Shown: piece by piece, positions 53,937 through 62,847 of the stretch
Numbering within the stretch: position 1 is the stretch's first letter
Layout of the letters: every line of letters begins with the position of its first letter
Source: Mesorhizobium sp. M1D.F.Ca.ET.043.01.1.1
GTDB taxonomy: Bacteria > Pseudomonadota > Alphaproteobacteria > Rhizobiales > Rhizobiaceae
NCBI RefSeq assembly: GCF_003952385.1
Contig: NZ_CP034444.1
Span: 4,911,001-4,975,000, forward strand
Reading direction: 5' to 3'
DNA length: 64,000 nucleotides
Position numbers and translations under genes: made by a program
The notes under the pieces: generated by a model
The model's database searches: none
The model's input: only the letters and a program-made list of their open reading frames with translations
Told to the model about the DNA's origin: nothing

Positions 53937-55331
53937 ATGCAGATCATCGCTCCCGGCATGCGGTTGATCCCGGAAGCCGTGCTTGCCAACAACGCCGCGC
54001 TCTTCCGTACGATCCCGGAGACACCTTCCCATGCGGACAAGTCACTGCATCGCGTGGTCATCGTCGGCGGCGGCGCGGGCGGACTGGAACTGGCGACGCG
54101 CCTCGGCCGCAAGTTCGGCAGGCGGCGAGCCTCCATCACGCTTGTCGACCGCAACCGCACCCATATCTGGAAGCCGCTCCTGCATGAGGTGGCATCCGGC
54201 GCGCTGAACGCGTCGCACGATGCCGTCGAATACATCGCTCATGCCAGCCGGCACCACTATCGCTACCGCATCGGCGAGGTCGTCGGCATCGACCGTGCCA
54301 AGCGCCAGGTCTTTGTTGCTCCCAGCTTCGATGATGACGGCAGGCAGGTCATACCGCCGCGGGTGCTGGGCTATGACACGCTGGTGCTCGCCGTCGGCAG
54401 CATCAGCAACGATTTCGGCACGCCGGGCGCTGCGCGCCATGCCTTTTCGCTCGATACGGCCGAGCAGGCCGCCCGCTTCAACAAGCGCATGATAGACGCA
54501 TGCCTGCGCGCCAATGCGCAATACGAGCAGCTGTCGCCCGGTCAACTCCATTGCGTCATTGTCGGCGCTGGCGCCACCGGCGTCGAGCTGGCGGCCGAAC
54601 TGCACAAGTCGATGCGGGAAATTGCGTCGCACAATCTCGACAACATCGATTTCGAGAGGTTGATCCGCATCACCATCGTCGAGGCCGGGCCGCGCATCCT
54701 GCCGGCACTGCCGGAACACATGGCGCGCGCTTCGGCGCAACTGCTCGTCAAGCTGGGCGTGCAGATCCGCTGCGGGATCAAGGTCACCGAAGTGACCGAG
54801 GAAGGCATCCGGCTCGACGAGAAACTGTTTGTGCCGGCGGAGCTCGTCGTCTGGGCGGCCGGGATCAAGGCGCCAGATTTCCTGAAAAGTCTCGATGGCC
54901 TCGACACCGATCGCATCAACCGCCTGAAGGTGGACGAGACATTGCGTGCGGTCGGAGACGAGAACGTGTTCGCGATTGGAGACTGCGCGAACTGCGTCCT
55001 GCCGGGCGAAGACAATGCTTTGCCGCCCCGGGCGCAGACAGCGCATCAGCAGGCAGATCACCTGGTGAAGGTGGTCGCCGTGCGCCTCGCGGGACGGGCC
55101 GCGCCGGCCTTCCGCTACCGCGACTACGGCTCCCTCGTCTCCCTCGCCGACTACGGCGCGTTCGGCAGCCTGGTCGGTGGCCTGAGGATCGAAGGCCTGC
55201 TTGCCAGGCTTGCTTATCGCTCGCTCCACAAGATGCATCTCAGGGCGGTGCACGGCCTTGCAAAGACCGTGTTGAATTCGATCGGCGAGATGGTGATCAG
55301 GCGCACCAGGCCCCGGATCAAGCTTCACTAG
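53937..55331 (+). CDS. Type II NADH:quinone dehydrogenase-like flavoprotein (NDH-2)
   Basis: 464 aa. Two dinucleotide motifs: VVIVGGGAGGLELATRLG (FAD) near residue 40 and CVIVGAGATGVELAAELH (NADH) near 205. The FAD-closing VFAIGDCANC and the quinone-side AQTAHQQADHLVK are present. A C-terminal amphipathic helix region (IEGLLARLAYRSLHKMHL) would hold it on the membrane. It oxidises NADH without pumping. GGAG lies 8 nt before the ATG at 53937; 45 nt after the patatin stop. Confidence 0.9.
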   Translation: MQIIAPGMRLIPEAVLANNAALFRTIPETPSHADKSLHRVVIVGGGAGGLELATRLGRKFGRRRASITLVDRNRTHIWKPLLHEVASGALNASHDAVEYIAHASRHHYRYRIGEVVGIDRAKRQVFVAPSFDDDGRQVIPPRVLGYDTLVLAVGSISNDFGTPGAARHAFSLDTAEQAARFNKRMIDACLRANAQYEQLSPGQLHCVIVGAGATGVELAAELHKSMREIASHNLDNIDFERLIRITIVEAGPRILPALPEHMARASAQLLVKLGVQIRCGIKVTEVTEEGIRLDEKLFVPAELVVWAAGIKAPDFLKSLDGLDTDRINRLKVDETLRAVGDENVFAIGDCANCVLPGEDNALPPRAQTAHQQADHLVKVVAVRLAGRAAPAFRYRDYGSLVSLADYGAFGSLVGGLRIEGLLARLAYRSLHKMHLRAVHGLAKTVLNSIGEMVIRRTRPRIKLH

Positions 55332-55347
55332 CGGCGGCGGCGCTGCG

Positions 55348-55446
55348 ATGGAAAAGTATGATGTCGTGATCCTGGGCGGCGGCAACGCCGGAATGGGTGT
55401 CACCGTCGCGACCCTGCCGCGGGGGCTTTCTTCGCGCTCGCCATGA
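55348..55446 (+). pseudogene. N-terminal remnant of an FAD-dependent pyridine nucleotide-disulfide oxidoreductase
   Basis: 32 codons reading MEKYDVVILGGGNAGMGVT, then VATLPRGLSSRSP and a stop. The first 22 residues are a normal FAD-binding start of a lipoamide-dehydrogenase-like protein; after that the homology ends. The gene body is missing, so a deletion fused its start to unrelated sequence. It lies 16 nt after the NDH-2 stop. Confidence 0.7.
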
Positions 55447-55670
55447 AACACGCCATCATGGCATCGCAGCCTGCCGGCATGGTTCCACGGCTTCCCGACA
55501 TTTTCCGCCGATATCAGGAACATGTTGTAACGAACTGGGGTGATGCGGCGAACAGAATGCGAACCTCGTCCGCTTTGATGCGCGCAAGGCATCAAAACCA
55601 TGCAAGAAAAACATGGCCGTCGCAGAGGGGCTTCGATGATAGGCTGCTTCAGATCGATGAAAGTGCAGAA

Positions 55671-56375
55671 ATGGCCGCCGACGACCAGCCCATGACATTC
55701 GAACAGGCCGTCCAGGCAGCCGTCGAACTTGATGCGCCTCTCAACGAGCGGCTGGCGGTGATCGCTGCGGCGGTCCGACGGATCGACGGGAATTTCGCCG
55801 ATGCGGTAGACCGCCTGGTGGAACGCCTGGAGAAACAGGGAGCCGGAGCAGCGGCGCCAACTCCGGGCGATGTCATGCCACCGTTCCTGCTGCCCGACGA
55901 CGAGGGCAGGCTGGTTGGCCTTGCCGACATCCTGCTCAAGGGTCCCGCCGTTATCACTTTCCAGCGCGGGCATTGGTGCCCTTACTGCCGGCTGAACGCG
56001 ATCGGCATCGTCGAAGTCCAGCAGGAGATCGCTGCTTTGGGCGGGCAAATCGTGGCGATCATGCCCGAGCGAGGCAAGTTCGCCAGGGCGATGAAATCCG
56101 CGGTTGGCGCAAGCTTCCCCTTCCTGACCGACATGGACAACGGCTACGCCCTGTCTCTCAACCTGGCGATCTGGATCGGGGCGGAGATGGAGCGATTGAT
56201 GGGCGTTGCCTATGACCTGCCAAGCTACCAGGGCAACTCCAGTTGGTTCCTGCCGATCCCGGCGACCTTCATCGTCGGGACGGACGGCGTCATCATGGAT
56301 CGCTTTGTCGATCCCGATTACCGCCGGCGCATGGACATTGACGACCTGATCGCCGCGCTCAGGCGGGCTCGCTGA
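55671..56375 (+). CDS. AhpC/TSA-type peroxiredoxin-like protein
   Basis: 234 aa. An N-terminal helical region (~1-60) precedes a thioredoxin-like domain with GHWCPYCRLN as the redox centre and WFLPIPATFIVGTDGVIMD as the typical cis-Pro strand. Such CxxC peroxiredoxin-likes reduce peroxides or act as thiol reductases in the cytoplasm. The start is uncertain: ATG at 55671 or 55692; an upstream in-frame extension to 55443 has no ribosome site. The C-terminus overlaps the convergent LysR gene by 17 bp. Confidence 0.85.
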   Translation: MAADDQPMTFEQAVQAAVELDAPLNERLAVIAAAVRRIDGNFADAVDRLVERLEKQGAGAAAPTPGDVMPPFLLPDDEGRLVGLADILLKGPAVITFQRGHWCPYCRLNAIGIVEVQQEIAALGGQIVAIMPERGKFARAMKSAVGASFPFLTDMDNGYALSLNLAIWIGAEMERLMGVAYDLPSYQGNSSWFLPIPATFIVGTDGVIMDRFVDPDYRRRMDIDDLIAALRRAR

Positions 56376-57264
56376 CGCCGAAGGACGACCAGTCAGCCGA
56401 CCTCAGCAGGTTGAGCAAGGTCGTGGCGACCGCGGATCGATGCCTGCCGGCAACCGCGTAAACGGAGACGATCCGCGAAATGTCGAGGTCGCGAAGCTTC
56501 AGCCGGCGCGTGTTCGGCGACCGGGGTGCGGTCAGGGAGACGAATCCAACTCCGGCGTTGGCCTCGAGCAGCGCGAGAAGATCCTGGTCGGTCTCGACTT
56601 CGTGCGCGGTTCGAGGGGTAAGGCCTTTCTCGGAAAGACGGCGCGACAATTCCTCGCTGGTTTCCCAATCGATACGGCTTAGAACCGGTTCGGCGGCCAG
56701 CTGGGTCAAGGCGACATCGGCCTCGTTGCGCCGCGCCAGCGGATGATCGGAATTAACCGCGAGCTCTATCCCCTCCTGGAACAGCGGCCATGCGTCCAGG
56801 CGATCCCACGCCTGTCCCAGCGGGCCGGCAATCGCCAGCTCGACATCGCCACTCTTCAGCGCGTCGATGACGGCAGCCGGCGAGCCACGGTTGATCTTGA
56901 GGTGCGCGCCAGGATAGGCCCGGAACAGCTCCGTGAAGGGCGAGACCAGCAGGGCAGTATTGATACTGTTGGAAATGGTGACGTTGAGCGGCGCGACGTC
57001 GCTGCTTTGCACCGCCTTTGCCAGCGATTTGGCGGAAGTGGCGGCGTCGTAGCACTGTTGCAGCAGCGGCAGCATGCGACGCCCAAGCTCGGTCAGGTGA
57101 GAATGCTGGCGCTCGCGCCGAAGGAGCTCTCCACCCAGTTCCTCCTCGAGCGTCTTGATGGCACGGGTCAGCGCTGGCTGCGTGACATTGCATTCCTCGG
57201 CCGCCCTGGTGAAGTTCAGCGTGTTGGACAGGGCCAGGAAATAGCGGACCTGCTGCATCTCCAT
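56359..57264 (-). CDS. LysR family transcriptional regulator 3
   Basis: 301 aa. N-terminal HTH YFLALSNTLNFTRAAEECNV (then TQPALTR) and a full LysR substrate domain (ALLVSPFTELFRAYPGAHLK). GAGGGGGCG lies before the ATG at 57264; the upstream extension is not coding-like. It is convergent with the peroxiredoxin-like gene and divergent from the coiled-coil protein that opens the GTPase cluster, so either could be a target. Confidence 0.9.
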   Translation of the reverse strand: MEMQQVRYFLALSNTLNFTRAAEECNVTQPALTRAIKTLEEELGGELLRRERQHSHLTELGRRMLPLLQQCYDAATSAKSLAKAVQSSDVAPLNVTISNSINTALLVSPFTELFRAYPGAHLKINRGSPAAVIDALKSGDVELAIAGPLGQAWDRLDAWPLFQEGIELAVNSDHPLARRNEADVALTQLAAEPVLSRIDWETSEELSRRLSEKGLTPRTAHEVETDQDLLALLEANAGVGFVSLTAPRSPNTRRLKLRDLDISRIVSVYAVAGRHRSAVATTLLNLLRSADWSSFGVSEPA

Positions 57265-57469
57265 GTAATTTCGCCCCCTCAGCGAAAATGGTCCATCAGC
57301 GACCACGCATGTTGGCAGGCTAACGCAATCGAGCGATTTCGGCAAAGCATGGCCAGTCCGAAATGTGCCATGCAGCGGCCAGCCACCTGGAATCCAGCTT
57401 GCAGGCCGGGTATTTGTCTGACATGATTTAACACTTCCTAATGTTGCACTTGGCGATTGGGGCATAGTG

Positions 57470-58135
57470 ATGGCTAAGGAATCTTCGAGTGCCGCTGCTT
57501 CAGCAAGCAAAGCGGACGCAAATCTGATAGGTAATCCAGAGGGAAACGGACTGAACTTCATGGCCGCCCAGGCACGCGAGGGCGGGGCAGGCGGTGACGC
57601 TCCAGGTGTCGACAAGATACGCGATCTTTTGTTCGGCAACCAGATGCAGGACTATGATCGCCGCTTCTCCAAGCTTGAGGAGCGGTTCCTGCAGCGCTTC
57701 AAGGATGTCGAATCCGAAGCCAAGCGCAATCTTGAAACCTACGAGTCGAATGCGAAGAAGCAGGTTGACTCGCTGGCGACGCAGTTGCGCAACGAAAAAG
57801 ATGCGCGAGCCGAGGCTGACAAGGAGATCGACCGCAATCTTCGCGATCAGAATCAGGCGCTCGAAAAGCAGGTGCGCGCGTTGTCTGATCAATTGAGCGA
57901 GCTCGAGCGCGAAATAGCGGATCGCATGAACAGAAGCGACCATTTGCTGCGCGAGGAAATCAAGCAGAAGAACGAAAGCGCTCAATTGCTGATGGAGAAG
58001 ATTTTTTCCGATCTCAGCAACGTCAAGACCGACCGGAATCTTTTGGCCGGCCTGTTTGTCGAGGTCGCGAAGTGTCTCAATCAGGATCCCGTCGGCAGCA
58101 AGGGCAATTCGGAGCGTGGCTGGAAAGTGAGTTGA
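57470..58135 (+). CDS. Coiled-coil protein, first gene of the GTPase/OmpA/cyclase cluster
   Basis: 221 aa. The low-complexity N-terminus (SSSAAASASKADANL) is followed by a predicted long coiled coil from about residue 60 to 185, rich in E/K/R/Q heptads (RRFSKLEERFLQRFKDVESE, LEKQVRALSDQLSELEREIA). No signal or membrane segment. The ATG at 57470 is preferred over a GTG one codon earlier. It ends 7 nt before the OmpA-domain gene. A scaffold or adaptor role for the GTPase/membrane protein is inferred. Confidence 0.82.
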   Translation: MAKESSSAAASASKADANLIGNPEGNGLNFMAAQAREGGAGGDAPGVDKIRDLLFGNQMQDYDRRFSKLEERFLQRFKDVESEAKRNLETYESNAKKQVDSLATQLRNEKDARAEADKEIDRNLRDQNQALEKQVRALSDQLSELEREIADRMNRSDHLLREEIKQKNESAQLLMEKIFSDLSNVKTDRNLLAGLFVEVAKCLNQDPVGSKGNSERGWKVS

Positions 58136-58142
58136 TCGGAAC

Positions 58143-61100
58143 TTGACGTCGAGCGTCGAACCAATCAGCCTACCTCAAAGACGAGCTTCGAACGATACCG
58201 AGATTGATCGCGAGGCTTTGGCCCGCCTTTTGGTGGAAATTGCCCGGAACGTCGATCCGGACAACCATGCGCTTTACGAAGGAATTCCAGCCGCAGATCA
58301 TCAACTGGAAACGCTTCGCCAGTTGCTCGTCGGCGGCGAGATCTCGGAACTTTCACGGGTTACGCACCTGCTCGACGAACCCGAGCAGCTTGCGGCCGCG
58401 GTGGGGAACGTTCTCCCCGACGCTACCGCGCGCGCGTCTCATGAGCAACTCGGCGAGGCCCTCGCGCCGGCTGTCGAGAGGGCCGCGCAGCGGTCCATCC
58501 AGAAGAATCCGCACACGCTGACGGATATATTGTATCCGGTGTTTCTGCCGGCCATTCGCAAGTCGATCGGCGAAAAGATCGACCAGACCTTCCAGTCGCT
58601 GAATGAATCTTTAAGGCATATATTCACCTGGCACGGACTGAAGTGGAGATTTGAGGCCTGGCGCACCGGCACAAGCTTCTCCGAGGTCGTTCTCAATCAT
58701 TCTCTCGTCTACCGTGTTGAACATGTCTTTCTGATCAGCCGCAGTTCCGGGCTTCTGATCGCGCATGTAACGGCCGAAAACGCCACCAGCGAAGACCCTC
58801 AGCTCATTTCCTCGATGCTCAGCGCAATCCAGGATTTTGTGAGGGACTCGTTCAACGAGAAGGAACAGAGCGGCCTCGACACCATCCGGTTCGGGGAGCT
58901 TCGCCTCTGGTCGGAAGTCGGACCGTTCGCGACCTTGGTGGCGGTGATCCGGGGAAATCCGCCGGAGGAACTTCATGAAGTAATCCGCGATGCATTGCTT
59001 CGCATCCACGATGAATCCTCGCAGGCTTTGGAGCGGTTCGACGGTGACACGTCGCAGTTGCCCGGCGTGGAGACGCAGTTGCAGACCTGCGTCGAACTGC
59101 AGCATACGGATTCGAAAGAAGGATTTCCCTGGCTGGTGGTGACGGCGGCCCTGCTGATTTTGATAGCGGCAGGCGGCTGGTTCTTTCTCTCCTGGCAATC
59201 CGGACAGCGCTGGCAGGCCTATGTGTCGCGCCTGGCGGCCCAGCCTGGCATCGTCGTTGCCGAACAAAAGGTGCGCGGTGGCGAATTCTATATTGCCGGC
59301 CTGAGGGACCCGCTTGCCGCCGACCCGCAGTCGCTGTTGTCCGGAACTGAGGTCGATCCCGCGCGCGTTCACGCGAGCTGGCAATTCTACCAGAGCCTCG
59401 AGCCGGAGTTCGTGCTGAAGCGGCTGACGGCGTCACTGGCCCCGCCGGAGTCGGTGCGGCTTTCGGTCGTCGATGGCCGCATCGTCGCCGAGGGCGAGGC
59501 AACCACCGCGTGGATCAACCGGGCGCGAGCCGCCGCCCAGCAGCTTTCGGCAGGCGGACCGGTATTCGATATCGCCGGGGTCCGCGATGTGAGCCCCGAG
59601 GAGCGCTGGCAGGCCTATGTGTCGCGGCTGCAGACTCAGCCCGGCATCATCGTTGCCGAACAGAATGTGCGCGATGGCCAGTTCTATATTGCCGGCCTGA
59701 GGGACCCGCTCGCCGCCGACCCGCAGTCGCTGTTGTCCGGAACGCAGGTCGATCCCGCGCGCGTTCATTCAACCTGGCAGTTCTACCAGAGCCTTGAGCC
59801 GCAGTTCGTGCTGAAGCGGCTGACGGCGTCGCTGGCGCCGCCGGATTCTGTGCGGCTTTCAGTCGTCAATGGTCGCATCGTTGCCGCGGGTGAGGCCACC
59901 ACCGCGTGGATCAACCGGGCGCGGGCCGCCGCCCAGCAGCTTTCAGCCGGCGGACCGGTCTTCGACATCTCCGGGGTCCGTGACGTGAGTCCCGAGGAGC
60001 GCTGGCAGGCCTATGTGGCGCGTCTGCAGACTCAGCCCGGCATCATCGTCGCCCAGCAGAACGTGCGCGACGGCCAATTCTATATTGCCGGCCTGAGAGA
60101 CCCGCTTGCCGCCGACCCGCAGTCGCTGCTGTCGGGAACCGAGCTCGATCCCGCGCGCGTTCATTCAACCTGGCAGTTCTACCAGAGCCTTGAGCCGCAG
60201 TTCGTGCTGAAGCGGCTGACGGCGTCGCTGTATCCGCCGGATACAGTACGACTTTCGATCGTCAAGGACCGCATCGTTGCCGAGGGTGAGGCTCCCGACA
60301 CCTGGATAGATCGAGCGCGTGCAGCAGCTCGACAGCTTTCAGCAGGCGGACCGGAGTTCGACATCTCCAAGGTTCGTGATGTTAGCCCCGATGCACGCGC
60401 GGCGGAGCATTGGCAGTATTATGTGTCGCGACTTGAGGCCCAGCCGGGAATCATCGTCGCTCAACAAACGGCGAGGGGCGGACATTTCTACATTTCCGGT
60501 CTGAGAGACCCTCTTGCCGTCGACCCGCAAGCTCTGCTGTCCGGAACGCAGGTTGATCCTGCCCGCGTTCATTCACAGTGGCAATTCTATCAGAGTCTTG
60601 ATCCGAAGTTCGTGGTGAAGCGGCTGACGGCGTCGCTATCCCCGCCGAAATCGGTTCGGCTGTCGATCATCCAGGGCCGCATCGTTGTCGTGGGCGAGGC
60701 TCCTGCCGGCTGGATCGGCCGGGCGCAGGCCGCCGCCGAACAACTTTCGGCGGACGGAGTGGTTCTTGATGTCTCGCAGCTGCGCGAGCTGAACCTTGCA
60801 GAACTTAATCATTTGAGAGATTCCATCCAGACGACCGATATTTTCTTCTCTTCCGGGAGAGTTGTCCCGGGACCGGAGCAGACGCCGGCGCTCGACAGAT
60901 TGGCTGATCAATTGAAGGAATTCGCCGAAAATGCCCGCAAGGCAGGCGTGACAGCGCGGTTTATGTTGACCGGCCATTCGGACACGACGGGCCGTGAGAC
61001 GGCCAACGCGTCGATCAGCGCCGCCCGCGCCGAGACGGTTCGCGCGCTTCTCAACAAGCGCGGCGTCGCTCCGGAACTGCTGCTGGTTCGAGGCGCTGGC

Positions 61101-61190
61101 ACCTTTGAGCCAGCGGTGCCCGAAAATGAAAATAGTCGAACTGGGAACTCCACCAATCGCCGGGTTTCGGTTACGGTGAACTTGGAGTAG
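58143..61190 (+). CDS. Large inner-membrane protein with four ~132-aa repeats and C-terminal OmpA domain
   Basis: 1015 aa. The cytoplasmic part (~1-325) holds a mixed alpha/beta region around 185-290 (EHVFLISRSSGLLIAHVTAE, LRLWSEVGPFATLVAVIRG) reminiscent of roadblock/longin folds. One membrane span, WLVVTAALLILIAAGGWFFL, lies near 331-350. Four periplasmic repeats start near residues 356, 488, 620 and 756, each with a QPGI-V core and YIAGLRDPLAADPQSLLSG. The OmpA peptidoglycan-binding domain is at ~895-1015 (MLTGHSDTTGRE, NRRVSVTVNLE). TTG start; the ribosome site is weak, so the first codons are uncertain. It is 13 nt before the GTPase gene. Confidence 0.88.
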   Translation: MTSSVEPISLPQRRASNDTEIDREALARLLVEIARNVDPDNHALYEGIPAADHQLETLRQLLVGGEISELSRVTHLLDEPEQLAAAVGNVLPDATARASHEQLGEALAPAVERAAQRSIQKNPHTLTDILYPVFLPAIRKSIGEKIDQTFQSLNESLRHIFTWHGLKWRFEAWRTGTSFSEVVLNHSLVYRVEHVFLISRSSGLLIAHVTAENATSEDPQLISSMLSAIQDFVRDSFNEKEQSGLDTIRFGELRLWSEVGPFATLVAVIRGNPPEELHEVIRDALLRIHDESSQALERFDGDTSQLPGVETQLQTCVELQHTDSKEGFPWLVVTAALLILIAAGGWFFLSWQSGQRWQAYVSRLAAQPGIVVAEQKVRGGEFYIAGLRDPLAADPQSLLSGTEVDPARVHASWQFYQSLEPEFVLKRLTASLAPPESVRLSVVDGRIVAEGEATTAWINRARAAAQQLSAGGPVFDIAGVRDVSPEERWQAYVSRLQTQPGIIVAEQNVRDGQFYIAGLRDPLAADPQSLLSGTQVDPARVHSTWQFYQSLEPQFVLKRLTASLAPPDSVRLSVVNGRIVAAGEATTAWINRARAAAQQLSAGGPVFDISGVRDVSPEERWQAYVARLQTQPGIIVAQQNVRDGQFYIAGLRDPLAADPQSLLSGTELDPARVHSTWQFYQSLEPQFVLKRLTASLYPPDTVRLSIVKDRIVAEGEAPDTWIDRARAAARQLSAGGPEFDISKVRDVSPDARAAEHWQYYVSRLEAQPGIIVAQQTARGGHFYISGLRDPLAVDPQALLSGTQVDPARVHSQWQFYQSLDPKFVVKRLTASLSPPKSVRLSIIQGRIVVVGEAPAGWIGRAQAAAEQLSADGVVLDVSQLRELNLAELNHLRDSIQTTDIFFSSGRVVPGPEQTPALDRLADQLKEFAENARKAGVTARFMLTGHSDTTGRETANASISAARAETVRALLNKRGVAPELLLVRGAGTFEPAVPENENSRTGNSTNRRVSVTVNLE
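59208..60800 (+). repeat. Four tandem in-frame repeats inside the OmpA-domain gene
   Basis: Unit starts at 59208, 59604, 60000 and 60408; units 1-3 are exactly 396 bp, unit 3 to 4 is 408 bp. Units 2 and 3 are nearly identical over long DNA stretches (CTATATTGCCGGCCTGAG and CGCGCGTTCATTCAACCTGG recur), which points to recent duplication. Unit 4 is the most diverged. Confidence 0.9.
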
Positions 61191-61203
61191 TGCGGGGCCC
61201 AGG

Positions 61204-61698
61204 ATGCTGCAAAAAAAGATCTGCATGTTGGGCGGGTTTGCTGTCGGCAAGACGAGCCTGGTGCGCAGGTTCGTCCAAAGCATCTTTTCAGATACCTACT
61301 TGACCACGGTGGGCGTGAAAATCGACAAGAAAAGCGTCGCGTTTCCGGACAAGACAGTGGACCTGATTTTGTGGGATCTGGCCGGCGAAGACGATATCGG
61401 CTCATTCCGCGTCAGCTATGTGCGCGGTGCGGCCGGGCTCGTGCTTGTCGTCGATGGAACCCGGCCCGCCACTCTCGCCGTGGCGCTCACGCTGCGTGAG
61501 CGGGCCGAGGCCGAATTCGGCACCATGCCGTTCGTATTGCTATTCAACAAATCCGATCTGGCCGATCGGTGGGCGATATCGGATGGCGAGATCGACGAAC
61601 TGAAGCAACGTGGCTGGCAGATCTATCTGACAAGCGCGCTTTCGGGCGTACATGTCGACGATGCGTTTCGTCAGCTTGCTTCGATGGTCGCCAAGTAG
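61204..61698 (+). CDS. Rab/Ras-like small GTPase
   Basis: 164 aa, a single G domain. G1 GGFAVGKTS (10-18), switch I TYLTTVGVKID with Thr34/35, G3 WDLAGED (57-63, Glu62 where Ras has Gln61), G4 NKSD (115-118) and G5 TSA (143-145) are all present. There is no lipid-tail cysteine. The TYLTTVGV and WDLAGE blocks are closest to the Rab/Roc style of bacterial small GTPases. The Glu at the catalytic position may slow hydrolysis and imply a GAP-like partner. It is encoded directly between the OmpA-repeat membrane protein and the cyclase. Confidence 0.92.
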   Translation: MLQKKICMLGGFAVGKTSLVRRFVQSIFSDTYLTTVGVKIDKKSVAFPDKTVDLILWDLAGEDDIGSFRVSYVRGAAGLVLVVDGTRPATLAVALTLRERAEAEFGTMPFVLLFNKSDLADRWAISDGEIDELKQRGWQIYLTSALSGVHVDDAFRQLASMVAK

Positions 61699-61701
61699 AC
61701 C

Positions 61702-62772
61702 ATGGCCAGCGTGCCGAAAGAAGTCAGAAGCTGGATATACGATTTCTTCTATAATGAGCGTTCTGCCGCATATCTGAAAATTGACGCCCGGCAATGCATA
61801 GCCGCGAAGGGCGGCAACATTGAACATTACGGACTCTCGTCGCTTCGCGTCGGCAAGCCCGTCTCCGACCAGCTTGAGTTCATGGAAGGGCTGCTCCCTT
61901 GCCCGGAACTTCCATTTCACATGCCTATGATGGAACTGCCCGGCGGGCGTGTCGCGGACCTCCATCTCTTTGGCGACGGCAGCTCGGTGTGGCTGCTCTT
62001 TCTCGACGCCACTCCCGAACGCGACCACCAGCAGCGTCTTCAACAGAAGGCTTATGAAATGACGCTCCTGCAAGAGAGGGAGCGTCAACTCAATGCGAAA
62101 CTGCAATCGACGAACGAGGCGTTGAGGGAGAGCCAGGAGGGTTTGTCGCGCGAATACAGGCGCGCCGAATCCCTTCTCCTCAACATTCTTCCGGCGTCGA
62201 TCGCGGAGCGGTTGAAAGCGGACGAACAGATTGCGGACAGCCACGCAGAGGTGAGCGTGCTTTTTGCCGACATCGTCGGTTTTACGGAAAGGGCGCGCAA
62301 CGTCGGAGCCGCGACGACGCTCGCTATCTTGAACTACTTCTTCAAGGCGGCGGATCTGCTCTCGGAACAATATGGTTGCGAAAAGATCAAGACCATCGGC
62401 GATTGTGTCATGGCGGTCGCCGGCCTGCCCGTCGCGCGATCCGATCATGCGGAAGCCCTTGCGCACTATGCGCTTGAGCTGCGGGAGACGGCGAGGCGCG
62501 AGCGCTTCGCAGGCGAACCGCTAAGCCTCAGGATTGGAATCCACTCCGGACCGATCGTGGCGGGCGTGATAGGCAAAAGGCGGTTTGTCTATGACCTGTG
62601 GGGCGACACCGTCAATCTCGCCGCGCGGATTCAAAAGGCCGCGGAGCCCGATGAAATCCGCATTTCGGATGCGACCCACGAATTGCTCGGCGCGGATTTT
62701 TCTTGCGACCCACTCGGGGAAACCGAATTGCGTGGAACAGGCCGCGTGCGAATGTGGCGGCTCCGGGCCTGA
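61702..62772 (+). CDS. Class III adenylate cyclase with N-terminal sensor domain
   Basis: 356 aa. An N-terminal PAS-like domain (~1-105) is joined by a coiled-coil linker (110-160) to a cyclase catalytic domain (180-356). Metal aspartates Asp190 (FADIVGFTERA) and Asp234 (KTIGDCVMA), transition-state Asn305 and Arg309 (DTVNLAARI), and the adenine-selecting pair Lys230/Asp298 are present, pointing to ATP rather than GTP. It has no membrane span. It starts 3 nt after the GTPase stop, so coupling is very likely. Confidence 0.93.
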   Translation: MASVPKEVRSWIYDFFYNERSAAYLKIDARQCIAAKGGNIEHYGLSSLRVGKPVSDQLEFMEGLLPCPELPFHMPMMELPGGRVADLHLFGDGSSVWLLFLDATPERDHQQRLQQKAYEMTLLQERERQLNAKLQSTNEALRESQEGLSREYRRAESLLLNILPASIAERLKADEQIADSHAEVSVLFADIVGFTERARNVGAATTLAILNYFFKAADLLSEQYGCEKIKTIGDCVMAVAGLPVARSDHAEALAHYALELRETARRERFAGEPLSLRIGIHSGPIVAGVIGKRRFVYDLWGDTVNLAARIQKAAEPDEIRISDATHELLGADFSCDPLGETELRGTGRVRMWRLRA

Positions 62773-62847
62773 CTTGGCGCCTGAAGCGCGTCGCGATCTT
62801 CAGATTCGCTGCATGCAAGCCACGCCCGACGCGGCGAATTCGCAACC

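Noticed and set aside
55443-55670. In-frame extension of the peroxiredoxin-like gene
   Set aside because: Lower GC, no ribosome site, overlaps the flavoprotein scar; likely promoter region.
54042-56048. 668-codon minus-strand frame opposite NDH-2 and the peroxiredoxin-like gene
   Set aside because: Covers three separate plus-strand features; no motifs.
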